Counted from the first letter of the stretch, positions 18,329 to 27,898 are shown. The stretch is DNA of 64,000 nt from Leucobacter sp. cx-42 (GCF_014529985.1 NZ_JACVMU010000007.1:186001-250000); one strand, 5' to 3'. Notes: a model not told the origin generated them from the sequence alone. Numbers and translations: made by a program.

Positions 18329-18769
18329 ATGTCAATGAACTTTGCGCTCGGTTTCGCGCCAGACACGACCGTGCCCTCGGCCGCTGACACGTTGAGTTTC
18401 GGCGAGGCCGCAAGCAGCATGTCTGGCCAGCCCGCCGCAGCCCAGCACGGGCCGCACACGCTCCTCATCGATCCGACGATGCAGATGCTCGAGTACAGCC
18501 TTCCGGGGATCCCTGACGCGTTGCTCGTCACGCTCGCGGGCGTTGCCGACACCTACGTCGTGCAGGCGTTCGGTAATCCCGGTCGCCTCCGCGTGTTCAG
18601 CGAAGGTGCAGTCATCGAAGAAGAGGGCGATCCACTCCCGACCGAATCCATTCTGAGCATGGGCGCGGATCCTGAAGACGCACACCTCGACTTCTTCTGC
18701 CAGGCTGCAGGCATCACCCCAGAAGCACTGTTTGCACTGCGCTGGTCACCTCTGACCGCGCAGGGCTGA
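18329..18769 (+). CDS. Uncharacterised 146-residue protein
   Basis: I do not recognise this protein. It is acidic, has no signal peptide or membrane segment, and shows an alternating beta-like central part (LLVTLAGVADTYVVQAFGNP) and an acidic C-terminal half. It starts ten bases after the surface-protein stop, with a second ATG two codons in (18335) and a weak ribosome binding site. Normal codon use supports a real gene. Confidence 0.65.
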   Translation: MSMNFALGFAPDTTVPSAADTLSFGEAASSMSGQPAAAQHGPHTLLIDPTMQMLEYSLPGIPDALLVTLAGVADTYVVQAFGNPGRLRVFSEGAVIEEEGDPLPTESILSMGADPEDAHLDFFCQAAGITPEALFALRWSPLTAQG

Positions 18770-18798
18770 TCCGCCGCTGTCTCGTGCAGCGAGTGCGG

Positions 18799-19629
18799 CT
18801 AGCCGCAGGCCCAATCGAAGGTGTCTGACTCGAGGTCGATCTGGGCGTTGCCATCTCCGCCGAAGTTGAGGCCGACGATCTCTTCGAGTTCGAGGTACCA
18901 CGGGGTCAGACCATCAGGAAGCCCTTGCACAGGGAACGTCGTTCCGCCGAGGTGACTCATGCCCAGCAGCGGTTCTGCCCATGGCTGGAAGTTTGACTGC
19001 GCATCAAACGGGTTCGAATACCCCGCGATTGCTGGCTCGTCGTCGGAGAATTCCTGCGGGACGATGCCAGCGTTGGGGTCGGCGCGCGGGACCAGCCAGA
19101 CATCCGAGCGCGGAGCCCGCTCATCCCAGGCGTTGCAACCTTCACTGTCGTCAATCCAGGTTCCAGCGGCTCGCAGGTCGGGACTGGGCGCGGTTGGACC
19201 GCCAGCCAGCGCTTCTGCGGTGAGCCAGAGCAGCGCGAATTCGCCGTCGATAAGATCGCGCCTGCGATGCAACGCGGGGTGCTCGATCGCGGCCGCGAGG
19301 TCACGGAGGAATGGATCCGCCGATGACGCGTCGCCCTGAATTGGTTCTGGAGCAAACTGCCCCTCCCCTGCGAAGAATGAAATCGCCGGGTACTGCTCAC
19401 CCTTGCGACGGTACTCAGCTGGAAGCACCAACGTGATGACGTGCATCATCGGGAGGCCGGTGGCGGCACTGCGGGGCCAGTACTGCCACGCGATTCCAGG
19501 CCCTTCGTGGCCGACCCATCCTGAGGGTGCGTAGGTGGGCGTCTGGAAGGTTGCGGGGCCTCCGGGCCTGGGCGCGACGCCGTTCTCGGTGGCGAAGAGC
19601 AAGTTCCAGGCGATGTGCGGGGAGGACAT
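18799..19629 (-). CDS. Uncharacterised protein, possibly YwqG/DUF1963-like
   Basis: About 277 residues, Trp- and Pro-rich and cytosolic in appearance. The layout (WQYWPRS.xxGLPM.H.I.L, then AISFFAGEGQ, and near the end GGTTFPVQGLPDG and FGGDGNAQIDLESDTFDW) faintly recalls YwqG/DUF1963 proteins, but the match is too loose to rely on. ATG 19629 is chosen over GTG 19635; neither has a strong ribosome binding site. It converges on the 18329 gene and is followed upstream by an unrelated membrane protein gene. Confidence 0.6.
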   Translation of the reverse strand: MSSPHIAWNLLFATENGVAPRPGGPATFQTPTYAPSGWVGHEGPGIAWQYWPRSAATGLPMMHVITLVLPAEYRRKGEQYPAISFFAGEGQFAPEPIQGDASSADPFLRDLAAAIEHPALHRRRDLIDGEFALLWLTAEALAGGPTAPSPDLRAAGTWIDDSEGCNAWDERAPRSDVWLVPRADPNAGIVPQEFSDDEPAIAGYSNPFDAQSNFQPWAEPLLGMSHLGGTTFPVQGLPDGLTPWYLELEEIVGLNFGGDGNAQIDLESDTFDWACG

Positions 19630-19653
19630 AGCCACATCGTAGCTATTTTTTCG

Positions 19654-20193
19654 TCAGGACGAACGCACCAAACGTTGCCCGAGATTTGAGCACCACAGCG
19701 CCAGTCCATAACTCATCACCGAGACCAAGAACACAGGAAGCGCGCTGACCAGAGCCACGACCATTGCTCCTTCACCCGAACTGGCGCATTCGGTAGCCGG
19801 GGCGCAGGCGACAACGGCTCGGTACATGAGCGCGATCACGCCGAGCAGGATGCTCCAAACGGCGACCATGAGGCCACCGAACAGCAGCGATTGTGAGAAC
19901 GGAAAGAATCGACACAGCCTTCCTCCGACCAGGGAAGCCACGCACGCCGCCAACGAGGCAAGGCCTGCAATTGCGACCCAGGTTCCAAGTTGCGCCGCCA
20001 GGGCGGGTGAGTCTTGCTGCACAAGTGCATCTGCCGAGAAGAGCACAGCAGCAAGTCCAGCGACGACGATCGTCCACACGAACAGACGCCAGCCAATGCC
20101 CCAACGCGTCTTTTCGAGCCAAGCGTGCCCGGCAGGCAAGCCAGAGAGATCCGAGCCATCACTTTGATCGTTCGCAAGCCCCTCTGCTTTCAT
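19654..20193 (-). CDS. Small four-segment membrane protein, unknown
   Basis: A hydrophilic N-terminus of about 35 residues is followed by four hydrophobic segments (around FVWTIVVAGLAAVLF, WVAIAGLASLAACVASL, LMVAVWSILLGVIALMY and ALVSALPVFLVSVMSYGLAL). Two cysteines (VACAPATECASS) in the loop before the last segment could form a disulfide outside the cell. ATG 20193 is preferred; the frame is open to a GTG at 20211. No family recognised. Confidence 0.6.
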   Translation of the reverse strand: MKAEGLANDQSDGSDLSGLPAGHAWLEKTRWGIGWRLFVWTIVVAGLAAVLFSADALVQQDSPALAAQLGTWVAIAGLASLAACVASLVGGRLCRFFPFSQSLLFGGLMVAVWSILLGVIALMYRAVVACAPATECASSGEGAMVVALVSALPVFLVSVMSYGLALWCSNLGQRLVRSS

Positions 20194-20261
20194 GGCCAAA
20201 GTGTAGCTCACGGTCTACGGAAGGGGTCGGAGCGTGGGTGATCCGCCGAATGGAGCAGGGA

Positions 20262-20927
20262 TTACTCGAACGAGAACTCGACCTTTGCAGTGGGATCGAC
20301 ACTCATCACGATGTTCGTGTAGAAGGTGCGCGCCTGCGATTTCAGGATGTCGAGGTTCTTGGCGACGTAGGCGTCCTCATTCTCGGCGCTGAGAATTCGG
20401 TTCGTCATCTCACTCTGATTGATCTCGCCCGCGGTGCCACTCAGGATCCCGCCAACCTCAAGCATGTCGTCGAACTGCACGTCACCGTTCCCGACGAAGA
20501 TGAACTTCGGAATCGCGATGTGGTACTCGTTCTCGTCCACCTCGGAGATGCGGACCTTCCCACCATCGATGCCAAGCTTTGCGGTGAAAGAGTAGGGCAG
20601 GAATGCCTTCTTGCCGCTGCCGGGCACAGACAGACCCCAGATTTCGCCGTGCGAATCGGTTTGCTCAAGGCCCTGGATGCCGAGACTCATCAGCACGACC
20701 TGATCCTCGCGCTGGACCGACATGACGACCTGCGAGCTGCGGCTTTCGGTGACTGTGGTTGGGGTGGGAACACCCCCTTTAACAATAATGACGGTGACGA
20801 AAGCGGTCGCCGTGATGAGAACAAGCGTTCCGAAGGCGATCAGCACAGCACGAAGAGTCTTCACGTTCAGCAGATTAACAGCAATCGCGAGAAACTTGCG
20901 TAGCAGAGGCACAGTCAACAGATTCAC
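20262..20927 (-). CDS. Single-pass membrane protein, DUF4230-like
   Basis: A 221-residue protein with one hydrophobic segment (residues ~27-50) and an extracellular beta-rich domain. The order 'membrane segment, TVTESRSSQVV, short strands, late helix with AEN..AYVAKNLDILKSQARTFYTNIV' resembles DUF4230 proteins, which have no known function. It stands alone and diverges from the SDR gene 37 bases away. Confidence 0.55.
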   Translation of the reverse strand: MNLLTVPLLRKFLAIAVNLLNVKTLRAVLIAFGTLVLITATAFVTVIIVKGGVPTPTTVTESRSSQVVMSVQREDQVVLMSLGIQGLEQTDSHGEIWGLSVPGSGKKAFLPYSFTAKLGIDGGKVRISEVDENEYHIAIPKFIFVGNGDVQFDDMLEVGGILSGTAGEINQSEMTNRILSAENEDAYVAKNLDILKSQARTFYTNIVMSVDPTAKVEFSFE

Positions 20928-20964
20928 AGACGCAACATGTCATGTGTCTGACACACTCGAGGAC

Positions 20965-21663
20965 ATGAGCATCATGGTGGTGGGCGGCAGCAAGGGCCTC
21001 GGTCGAGCAATCGTTGAAGCGCTGCGTTTAGATGGCAGCACAGTGGTCGGCGTCTCACGAAGCGCACCGAGCGACTTGGCAGGTCCTTGGATCACCGCCG
21101 ACTTCTCAACTCCAGAGGCCGCGGTCGCCACGTTGGCGGATCAGTGCCCCACAGACCTCGACACCCTCATCTGGAACTTGGGCATCTGGGAACCCACCGC
21201 ATTCACCGACGCGTACCGTTTCGACGCCGCCCCGGACACGGTGACGGCCGAGCTCATCGCAACGAACGTGACGGCACCTATCCTCGCGCTCCGAGCGCTC
21301 ATTCCGACATTGCTTGCAAGTGGCGCGCCCCGCGTGATCCTCACAGGCTCGACCTCCGCGCTTCGCCAAAGCGGTCGCCCGGAGGTTGCGTTTGGTGCAA
21401 GTAAGACCGCGCTGAATGGGATCGCTGATGCACTGCGCGAAAGCTACCGCGAGGAGGGACTGCGGGTCACCACGCTGCAACTCGGCGACCTCAACACGGA
21501 AGACGGGCTCGAAGTTGCTGCCACCGATGCCGCAAGCCGCGGAGATGGCGCGCTGGTGCCTGTTCACGATGTGGTCTCGATGATCCGCGCGCTACTCTCA
21601 TTGTCTCCGGCATCCTTCGTTCGCGAGATCGTCATGCCCGCGGTGCGTGATCCGCGGTTCTGA
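20965..21663 (+). CDS. Short-chain dehydrogenase-like protein without the catalytic tyrosine
   Basis: A 232-residue Rossmann protein with the nucleotide motif GGSKGLGRA near the start, WNLGIW in place of the NNAG motif, and the TGSTSAL serine region. The YxxxK motif reads FGASK: Phe143 (TTT at 21391-21393) replaces the proton-donating tyrosine, while Lys147 remains. It may therefore bind NAD(P) without normal dehydrogenase activity, or have a changed chemistry. ATG 20965 is chosen because it starts the nucleotide-binding strand. Confidence 0.8.
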   Translation: MSIMVVGGSKGLGRAIVEALRLDGSTVVGVSRSAPSDLAGPWITADFSTPEAAVATLADQCPTDLDTLIWNLGIWEPTAFTDAYRFDAAPDTVTAELIATNVTAPILALRALIPTLLASGAPRVILTGSTSALRQSGRPEVAFGASKTALNGIADALRESYREEGLRVTTLQLGDLNTEDGLEVAATDAASRGDGALVPVHDVVSMIRALLSLSPASFVREIVMPAVRDPRF

Positions 21664-21990
21664 ATAGCCAAATCGCATCAGGCTCCGGGGATCCATCGCC
21701 ACGTGAGAATCGAGCAACCTAGGCTCGAGATCATGAGAATCCTGCTTACATCGCTAAGCGCCCCGCCTACTTCTTCGCATCCTTCGGAAACATGAATTCC
21801 GTCTGCGACACCTTCTATAACTGGGATATTGACGCTGCGTTTGCACTCGTCAGGCCGCTGCACGTCGCGAACGGGATCGGATTCGCAGTTGTCGTGGCCT
21901 CTGTGATCGCGGGCCTACTGATTCTCAGCAATAGGCGGCGAGAACCTCAAACATTTCACCAGACACGTTGAGCAGGCCCACTGAGGGGAT
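21664..21990. other. Gap of 327 bases with a doubtful small reading frame
   Basis: Between the SDR and SAP/DUF6434 genes no established gene is seen. On the plus strand a 20-codon frame starts at 21734 and its TGA overlaps the ATG of a 59-codon frame at 21792 (ATGA). In the second frame coding likeness continues upstream of the ATG, which may mean a frameshifted remnant of a longer gene. Confidence 0.5.
21792..21971 (+). CDS. Possible small single-pass membrane protein or gene remnant
   Basis: 59 residues with one hydrophobic segment (IGFAVVVASVIAGLLILS) followed by a basic end (NRRREPQ), giving a plausible topology. The open frame extends about 70 bases before the ATG with protein-like sequence (AYIAKRPAYFFASFGN) but no usual start codon. 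It may be a decayed gene rather than an active one. Confidence 0.3.
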   Translation: MNSVCDTFYNWDIDAAFALVRPLHVANGIGFAVVVASVIAGLLILSNRRREPQTFHQTR

Positions 21991-22548
21991 CTACACCTTT
22001 CCGCGCTGATCTGTCGGACGGGAGCGGTACTCTTGCCACGCGTTGAGAAGTTCGGATCGCGCGCCTGTGGGATTAGCCTCGTGCCACGCTCGGGTAAAGC
22101 GGTTGTACTCGAACTGCGAGTCAATGGGCTTCGCCCCTTGACTGCGCGTCGAAATGTAGTGCTCGAGCGCATCTCCGAGAGTTTGCATGCCATCCACCCC
22201 CGCGAAGAAGGCACGCATCTCACCGTCGAATCCGAAGGACGGACCCACCTGATCAACGAACCACGCCCTGACGACCTGGCTGCACCGCTGGCCTACGGGG
22301 ATCACCGTTGCGGCTGTGAGTGGCGCTGCTAGCTGCTGGCCGGCATGGCGAGGTGCCCGCTGCGGCTCCACGAATGCGATGCCGTCGAGCTTCGCTGCTA
22401 TGCGCCGCGTGAGCAGGTCTTTCTCGCCCGTTGCGCGGATACCCAAGTACCTGGCGAAATCGGAGAGCTCGTCCTTGAGCCAGTACCAACGGCGCAATTC
22501 GGAACTCGTCAGGCTGTCTGTCAGCTCAGGGCGTTTCTCTCCAGTCAC
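21991..22548 (-). CDS. SAP-like / DUF6434 protein
   Basis: The N-terminus (SELRRWYWLKDELSDFARYLGIRATGEKDLLTRRIAAKLDG) has the helix-bend-helix pattern of SAP-like DNA-binding motifs. The C-terminal half, with VRAWFVDQVGPSFGF, TLGDALEHYI and IDSQFEYNRFTRAWHEANP, matches the DUF6434 arrangement. Both halves commonly occur together in small bacterial proteins of unknown function; nucleic-acid binding is inferred only. Confidence 0.65.
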   Translation of the reverse strand: MTGEKRPELTDSLTSSELRRWYWLKDELSDFARYLGIRATGEKDLLTRRIAAKLDGIAFVEPQRAPRHAGQQLAAPLTAATVIPVGQRCSQVVRAWFVDQVGPSFGFDGEMRAFFAGVDGMQTLGDALEHYISTRSQGAKPIDSQFEYNRFTRAWHEANPTGARSELLNAWQEYRSRPTDQRGKV

Positions 22549-22621
22549 GCAGCAAAATTCTACCGGAGCGAGGTGGTTCCCCGGCTACCGTGCACCACGT
22601 CGAAGGAGCGATTCGTTCCAG

Positions 22622-23656
22622 TCAGCTGCTCGGCGCGGAGGCTCGACGCTGACACTTCGGGCAGAAGTGGCTCGAACGCCCACCAAACGGAATGCGCGAG
22701 ATCTCAGCACCGCACCGCGGGCATGCTTCTCCCCCGCGACCGTACGCGTTCAGTGAGTGCGCGAAGTACCCAGCCTGGCCATTCACGTTGACGTACTGCT
22801 CGTCGAAGCTCGTGCCACCCTCACTGAGCGCCTGACCCAGCACCTCGCGCACGTGGCCAAGTAGCTCACGCACCTTGCGCGGGCCGACCGCACGCCCTGG
22901 AGTATCCGGGTGCAGACGAGCACGCCACAGCGACTCATCTGCATAAATGTTGCCGATGCCGCTCGCGACCGCCTGGTCAAGCAGCAATGCCTTCACGCCG
23001 GTTCCGCGCGATCGCACTCGCGCTGCCCAACTCACGTCGTCAAACGCGGGATCCAGCGGATCACGCGCGATATGCGCCGCCTGCGCAGGAATGAGCGCAG
23101 GCGCGACCGGCGCACCGCCGGCGCTCGCCTCACCAGCAGCCCGCAGCAGACCGTTGCCGACGAAGCCGCCGGGAGCTCCATCATCGGTCGGCACAAGCTC
23201 ATCGAGGGCGAGCGAGCCGAAGAGCCGCTGATCCGCGAAATCCAATCGCAGCTCGCCGTGCTCGGGATGATCGATCCAGATGCGGATCCGCACGTGCCGG
23301 TCATCAGCGGCCTCGTGCGCGCGCAGCAACATCTGCCCGCTCATGCCCAGATGCGCGAGAAGCGCGAGGCCTGACGCCCCGCGCTCGCTCGCGACCGGAA
23401 TCCACATGAACTTCCCGCGCCGTGCGGGTGCACCGAGCACGACACCGGTCAGCCGGCGCTCGAAGTCGGCGGCGCGGATCGCAGCAGCCTCCGAGGTGAG
23501 CGTCACGCCGTGCCCACCGCGCCCGTCGTCGCCCACCATCGGCACATGCCGTTTGAGTGCACGTCCGTCGAGCACCTCGACGCCGACGATGCGAGCGCCG
23601 TCCACCGCGGGTGCAAGCCCGGCGCGGACGACCTCAACCTCGGGAAGTTCAGGCAC
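22622..23656 (-). CDS. mutM: Formamidopyrimidine-DNA glycosylase
   Basis: MutM removes 8-oxoguanine and formamidopyrimidines from DNA and cuts at the abasic site. The N-terminal PELPEVE holds the catalytic proline and glutamate; GRGGEACPRCGAEI ... FCPKCQ is the zinc finger near the C-terminus. At 344 residues it is longer than the usual ~290, with extra segments near residues 45-50 and 165-190. It starts with GTG directly after the rnc stop, in the coaD-YceD-rpmF-rnc-mutM operon. Confidence 0.95.
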   Translation of the reverse strand: MPELPEVEVVRAGLAPAVDGARIVGVEVLDGRALKRHVPMVGDDGRGGHGVTLTSEAAAIRAADFERRLTGVVLGAPARRGKFMWIPVASERGASGLALLAHLGMSGQMLLRAHEAADDRHVRIRIWIDHPEHGELRLDFADQRLFGSLALDELVPTDDGAPGGFVGNGLLRAAGEASAGGAPVAPALIPAQAAHIARDPLDPAFDDVSWAARVRSRGTGVKALLLDQAVASGIGNIYADESLWRARLHPDTPGRAVGPRKVRELLGHVREVLGQALSEGGTSFDEQYVNVNGQAGYFAHSLNAYGRGGEACPRCGAEISRIPFGGRSSHFCPKCQRRASAPSS

Positions 23657-24436
23657 TTAGCGGCGCTTTCGCTTTGCCGCGCGCTCTTGCAGCTGTTCGA
23701 CAGCGTCGCGCGCCGCAGCGAGCTCTGCCGTCTTCTTGCTGGTGCCCTCGCCACGACCGCGAATGCCACCGAGGCTCACGCGCGCCACGAAGCGACGATC
23801 GTGATCAGGGCCAGCACCCATGGTTTCGTAGGTGGGGTGCGGTTCGCCACGCTTTGCGGCCTCCTGCTGGAGCTGCGTCTTCGGGTCGAGCGCCTTGGTG
23901 AAGCGCTTGCGATCCGCAAACAGCGGCGCAACCAGGTCGAGCACGAAGGTGTTGGCGATCGCAGGCGTGGTCGACAGGAAGACCGCACCAATCACGGCCT
24001 CAACCGTGTCGGCAAGGATCGAGTCCTTGTCGCGGCCACCGCTCTTCGCCTCGCCCTTGCCCAGGCGAAGCGATGCGCCAAGGTTCAGGCCGCGCGCAAT
24101 CTCAGCGAGTGCAACCGTTGACACCAGAGCTGAACGTCGCTTCGCCAGCTCGCCCTCAGGCAGGTCTGGGTAGTCGTTGTACAGCTTTACTGTCACCGCT
24201 TGCCCGAGGATCGAGTCCCCCAGGAATTCAAGTCGCTCGTTGTGCGGAGCATGATCATGCTCAAACGCCCACGAACGATGAGTCAGTGCAAGTTCTAGAA
24301 GCCCGGGGTCTACGTCAACGTTGAAGGGACGGAGAAAGCCGCCGAACTCACTCTGAGAGGAGTCCGACGGCTTTACACCTTCTGCGTGAGACGCAGTCTT
24401 CGCGTTCCCCGGGATCGAATGTTCTTTCCCGTTCAC
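23657..24436 (-). CDS. rnc: Ribonuclease III
   Basis: RNase III cuts double-stranded RNA, including rRNA precursors. The catalytic signature NERLEFLGDSILG is followed by the second acidic cluster (DTVEAVIGAVF), and a C-terminal dsRNA-binding domain ends in a basic tail (AAKRKRR). The open frame extends back into rpmF; the GTG at 24436, seven bases after the rpmF stop, avoids that overlap and gives 259 residues. No strong ribosome binding site is seen, so coupling with rpmF is likely. Confidence 0.93.
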   Translation of the reverse strand: MNGKEHSIPGNAKTASHAEGVKPSDSSQSEFGGFLRPFNVDVDPGLLELALTHRSWAFEHDHAPHNERLEFLGDSILGQAVTVKLYNDYPDLPEGELAKRRSALVSTVALAEIARGLNLGASLRLGKGEAKSGGRDKDSILADTVEAVIGAVFLSTTPAIANTFVLDLVAPLFADRKRFTKALDPKTQLQQEAAKRGEPHPTYETMGAGPDHDRRFVARVSLGGIRGRGEGTSKKTAELAAARDAVEQLQERAAKRKRR

Positions 24437-24443
24437 GTGAGAC

Positions 24444-24647
24444 TTAGGCGTCTGCGACCTTGCGGCCCTTGTACTCGAGGAACAGAGCGTTGCCCTGTGC
24501 GTCCTCAACTACGCGTGCGCGGTGGGGCAGGCTGTACACGGTACGGCCATTCTCAACGGTCTTTACCAGCTTGGGCGCAACAGCCTTCCATGCCGAACGG
24601 CGGTGGCGGGTGTTAGAGCGCGACATCTTTCGCTTGGGAACAGGCAT
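24444..24647 (-). CDS. rpmF: 50S ribosomal protein L32
   Basis: The 67-residue product starts with [18 protein letters not shown], the L32 signature. The zinc-binding cysteines of some L32 proteins are absent, so this is the Cys-free form. It lies between the YceD/DUF177 gene and rnc, the standard order. Confidence 0.95.
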   Translation of the reverse strand: MPVPKRKMSRSNTRHRRSAWKAVAPKLVKTVENGRTVYSLPHRARVVEDAQGNALFLEYKGRKVADA

Positions 24648-24664
24648 GATGCTCTCTTTCCTAC

Positions 24665-25234
24665 TTAGTCAGATTCAGGCGAACCCGAACCATTTGATTC
24701 TGCAGCTTCGACGGGCTCAGTCACGGTTTCTGCGAAACCAGCCAGAGCTGCCCAGCGCGGATCTACGATCCCGCCGTGCGATCCTTCATCCTCTACATCA
24801 CGCAACTCACCAGACTCGGGATCGAGTCCCGGGCAGTCGGGGCGACACACAGGTTGAAACGGCAGTGCAAGCACTACCGCGTCTCGAAGCGTCGGTTCGA
24901 GATCTACATGATCTCCTTGAACCAAGCTTTCTTCGGCCTCACTGGGAGTATACGCGAAAAGTTCCTGGATTTCGACATGAAACGGCGTGGCGAACGTCTC
25001 AAGGCAGCGTCCACACTCAGCGTCCATCGTCGTGTTTACGTCGGCAGTTACGAGGACACCCTCGTGAACCGACTCGAGCTTGAGGTCGATCTCGATCTCG
25101 CTGCCCTCACGAACCTGGGCGAGCGCCTCGCCAAATGTTTCGGGTGCGACGATCGTAATTTCACGCTCGCGCATCTCACCGGGGCGACCCATCAGGTCGC
25201 GTACCTCAATGAGGTAGGGGTTTTTCTGAGCCAT
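24665..25234 (-). CDS. YceD family protein (DUF177)
   Basis: YceD/DUF177 proteins are encoded next to rpmF in most bacteria; plant and bacterial data link the family to 23S rRNA accumulation. The 189-residue product has the CGRCLETF block and a second cysteine pair ([14 protein letters not shown]) that together look like a metal site. Its ATG overlaps the coaD stop (TAATG). Confidence 0.9.
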   Translation of the reverse strand: MAQKNPYLIEVRDLMGRPGEMREREITIVAPETFGEALAQVREGSEIEIDLKLESVHEGVLVTADVNTTMDAECGRCLETFATPFHVEIQELFAYTPSEAEESLVQGDHVDLEPTLRDAVVLALPFQPVCRPDCPGLDPESGELRDVEDEGSHGGIVDPRWAALAGFAETVTEPVEAAESNGSGSPESD

Positions 25235-25728
25235 TATGCAAGCCTTGCCTTTTCAAGGAACCGCGATACAGGTGCGGGAACATAGCCGCTGACGTCGCCG
25301 CCAAGCTCAGCTACCTGACGCACCAGCGTGCTCGATACATGTGCGTGCCCGGGTTCGGGAAGCATGAAGATCGTCTCGACGCCCGCGAGGCTGCGGTTCA
25401 TCAGCACCATCGGGGTTTCGTATGCGACGTCAATCTGCGAGCGAATGCCCTTGACGAGCACTGACGCGCCCACCTCGGTGCAGTAATCAACGAGCAGCCC
25501 AACCGACCACGAAGCAACAATGATGTTGTCTGGCATGCCAGGCGTTTCATTGAGCGACTTCTTGATAAGGTTCACGCGCTCAGCGATCGGCAGCATCGCT
25601 GCCTTACTTGGATTGTGCACGACGAGCACGTGTACCTCGTCGAACAGCTCCGCGCTTCGGCGGATCACGTCAAGGTGACCGAGAGTGATCGGATCGAATG
25701 ATCCGGGTACCACTGCAATCTTCTTCAT
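25234..25728 (-). CDS. coaD: Phosphopantetheine adenylyltransferase
   Basis: CoaD converts 4'-phosphopantetheine and ATP to dephospho-CoA. The 164-residue product begins [22 protein letters not shown], with the T/HxGH nucleotidyltransferase motif, and ends with [21 protein letters not shown]. In-frame codons upstream of 25728 are not part of the family. In related genomes coaD usually follows rsmD; here a two-component/ABC operon lies between. Confidence 0.95.
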   Translation of the reverse strand: MKKIAVVPGSFDPITLGHLDVIRRSAELFDEVHVLVVHNPSKAAMLPIAERVNLIKKSLNETPGMPDNIIVASWSVGLLVDYCTEVGASVLVKGIRSQIDVAYETPMVLMNRSLAGVETIFMLPEPGHAHVSSTLVRQVAELGGDVSGYVPAPVSRFLEKARLA

Positions 25729-25766
25729 ACCTAAGAGCATATGACCCCGACCATCACTCATGCTGA

Positions 25767-26459
25767 TTACAGGCCGTGATCTCGAGCGAAAATCACCGCT
25801 TGGACGCGATCACGCAGCTCAAGCTTTGCGAGAATTCGCCCCACGTGGGTCTTCACGGTCGATTCTGAGAGGAAGAGATCCGCGCCAATCTCGGCGTTGT
25901 TTCGCCCGGTCGCGATGAGCGCAAGCACATCCCGTTCACGGTCGGTCAGCACCTCGAGCGCTGACGCGTCCCCCGCGGCAGCCTGCTCTTCACCGAGGAG
26001 GACACCACCGGCGCCCGTTTGCATCTGCTCAAGCATCCGTCGAGTGACCGCCGGCGCCATGGCCGCGTCACCTGCCGCGACGCGTCGGATGGCGTCGACC
26101 AGCTCCGTCGGCCGCGCGTCCTTCAGCAGGAAGCCACTTGCCCCGGCACGAATCGCACCGATCGCATATTCATCGAGGTCGAACGTTGTCAGCACGAGTA
26201 CCCGCACGTCTGGGAATTCCTGCACGATGCGCTCAGTAGCTTCGATGCCGTTCATTCCTGGCATTCGCACATCCATGAGGACGACATCGCACGCGGTCCC
26301 CTCACTACTCAACCGCGCAAGCGTTGCGAGTGCTTCGCGCCCATCGGAGGCCTCTCCAACGACCGCGATGCCGGCCTCAGCCATGAGGACCAGGCTGAAT
26401 CCTGTGCGGATGAGCTCCTGGTCATCGACCAGCATTACGTTGATGGTGCCTTCGGTCAC
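25767..26459 (-). CDS. LuxR/NarL-family response regulator
   Basis: A receiver domain ([11 protein letters not shown], phosphoacceptor in [13 protein letters not shown], conserved LTTFD and LLKDA) is followed by a LuxR helix-turn-helix ([22 protein letters not shown] ... [14 protein letters not shown]). GTG 26459 is chosen because AAGGA stands six bases before it. It is the last gene of an operon with the sensor kinase and an ABC transporter, and probably controls that operon. Confidence 0.9.
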   Translation of the reverse strand: MTEGTINVMLVDDQELIRTGFSLVLMAEAGIAVVGEASDGREALATLARLSSEGTACDVVLMDVRMPGMNGIEATERIVQEFPDVRVLVLTTFDLDEYAIGAIRAGASGFLLKDARPTELVDAIRRVAAGDAAMAPAVTRRMLEQMQTGAGGVLLGEEQAAAGDASALEVLTDRERDVLALIATGRNNAEIGADLFLSESTVKTHVGRILAKLELRDRVQAVIFARDHGL

Positions 26460-26536
26460 GCTATGTCCTTTGTTCGTCAGTTGTATTCTCGCAGCAGTCA
26501 CTGCATCGCGCACGGCCTGCGCAGCATGCTGCGTTG

Positions 26537-27898
26537 CTAGTTGGCGTTCTTTGCTCCGGAGTCAGCGCGGATCTCCGCGCGCACGAGCCAGCCTCGGCCG
26601 TCAGGCACCGGGCCTGCGTCAAGCGTGCCGCCGAACATGCGCGCGCGCTCCCGCAGACCCTGCAGGCCACGCCCAGAGCCAAGACCAGTGACCGGTGGCT
26701 GGGCGCCAACCGAACCGAAGTCACGCACGGCGACCTGGGCAAGGTTCGGGCTGTGTGAGATCCGCACCTCCACTTGTGCACCAGTGCCCGCGTATCGCAG
26801 CACGTTGGTGAGCGACTCTTGCACGACTCGGTAGATCGCGAGGCCCTGGCCACGGTCACCTGTTTCGGCACCCTCGGTGACGAGTGTCACGCGCAAACCT
26901 GCGTCATTAAAGTCGCGGATCAGTCCAGGCAGGTCGCTGAGCCCCGGTGTGGGGGCAAGCTCAGCTTGACCGCTGTCAGGGGTGATCGCGCCGAGTAGGC
27001 GCCGCATTTCCGCAAGCGCGGTGCGGCCAGTCTCAGCGCTGCGCTGCATGGCATTTGCCGCGGCCTCGGGCGAAGCCGTCACCGCACGGGAAGCGCCCTC
27101 TGAAAGCGCGATCATGACCGATACCGAGTGCGCTACGATGTCATGCATCTCGCGCGCGATTCGGGAGCGTTCTTCGGCGACGGCAAGTTGAGCCAGTTGC
27201 TCGCGTTCGCGTGCGAGCTGATGGGCGCGGTCGAGAATGGCATCGACGTACCGACGACGATTACCGATATTGATACCAGCGAGCAGCACCGCGAGCATCC
27301 ACGCAGCGGAGATGAGCATGAGCGTGATGAATTCACCCATGCTCTTATGACTCGGCCCCATTGCGACAACGAGCGAACCCGACGCGCTGTTCGGGTTTGG
27401 CGTGATCCAGTACTGGAGCACCGTTCCGAGCATGACAATGCCGTATCCAGCCCAGCCAGCCCGCGCACTGCGGTACACCGGAACCGCGTAGAGCAAGAAG
27501 ATCAGCGCGATGCCAGTTGCGAGCGCCTGAATTCCGTGGTCACCAAAGCTTGCCAACACACCTGCGGCGAGCGCAAGCAATGGGTACTTGCGTCGGAAGA
27601 GGAGTGCTGCCGAGATGACGGCAATGCGGAGGACCGCGAAAGGCCACCACGGCCAGGTGAGGTATCCGGGCATTGGGGAGTCCGGGACAAATTCACCTGT
27701 GGCGGGATCGGCGACGAAGGCCGCGTCGACGACATCCAGTCCGATACCCATGAGACAGCCGATGATGAACCAGACGACGATGAAGATGTCTACGGCGAGT
27801 GGGTGTGCGGCGAGCGCCCGCCGGATGAATCCTGGCGGGCGCGGGAGCCGGATCTCCTCAGTGTTGAGTGAGGTTGCGGGCTGGGGCTGTTGGGTCAC
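26537..27898 (-). CDS. DesK/NarX-type sensor histidine kinase
   Basis: About five to six N-terminal membrane segments (residues ~30-220) are followed by a HisKA_3 dimerisation region with REMHDIVAHSVSVMIA (phospho-histidine) and a HATPase domain with VQESLTNVLRYAG (N box) and GSGRGLQGLRERA (G box). No large extracellular domain exists, so the signal is probably sensed in the membrane, perhaps through the partner transporter. It lies 21 bases after the permease gene. Confidence 0.9.
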   Translation of the reverse strand: MTQQPQPATSLNTEEIRLPRPPGFIRRALAAHPLAVDIFIVVWFIIGCLMGIGLDVVDAAFVADPATGEFVPDSPMPGYLTWPWWPFAVLRIAVISAALLFRRKYPLLALAAGVLASFGDHGIQALATGIALIFLLYAVPVYRSARAGWAGYGIVMLGTVLQYWITPNPNSASGSLVVAMGPSHKSMGEFITLMLISAAWMLAVLLAGINIGNRRRYVDAILDRAHQLAREREQLAQLAVAEERSRIAREMHDIVAHSVSVMIALSEGASRAVTASPEAAANAMQRSAETGRTALAEMRRLLGAITPDSGQAELAPTPGLSDLPGLIRDFNDAGLRVTLVTEGAETGDRGQGLAIYRVVQESLTNVLRYAGTGAQVEVRISHSPNLAQVAVRDFGSVGAQPPVTGLGSGRGLQGLRERARMFGGTLDAGPVPDGRGWLVRAEIRADSGAKNAN

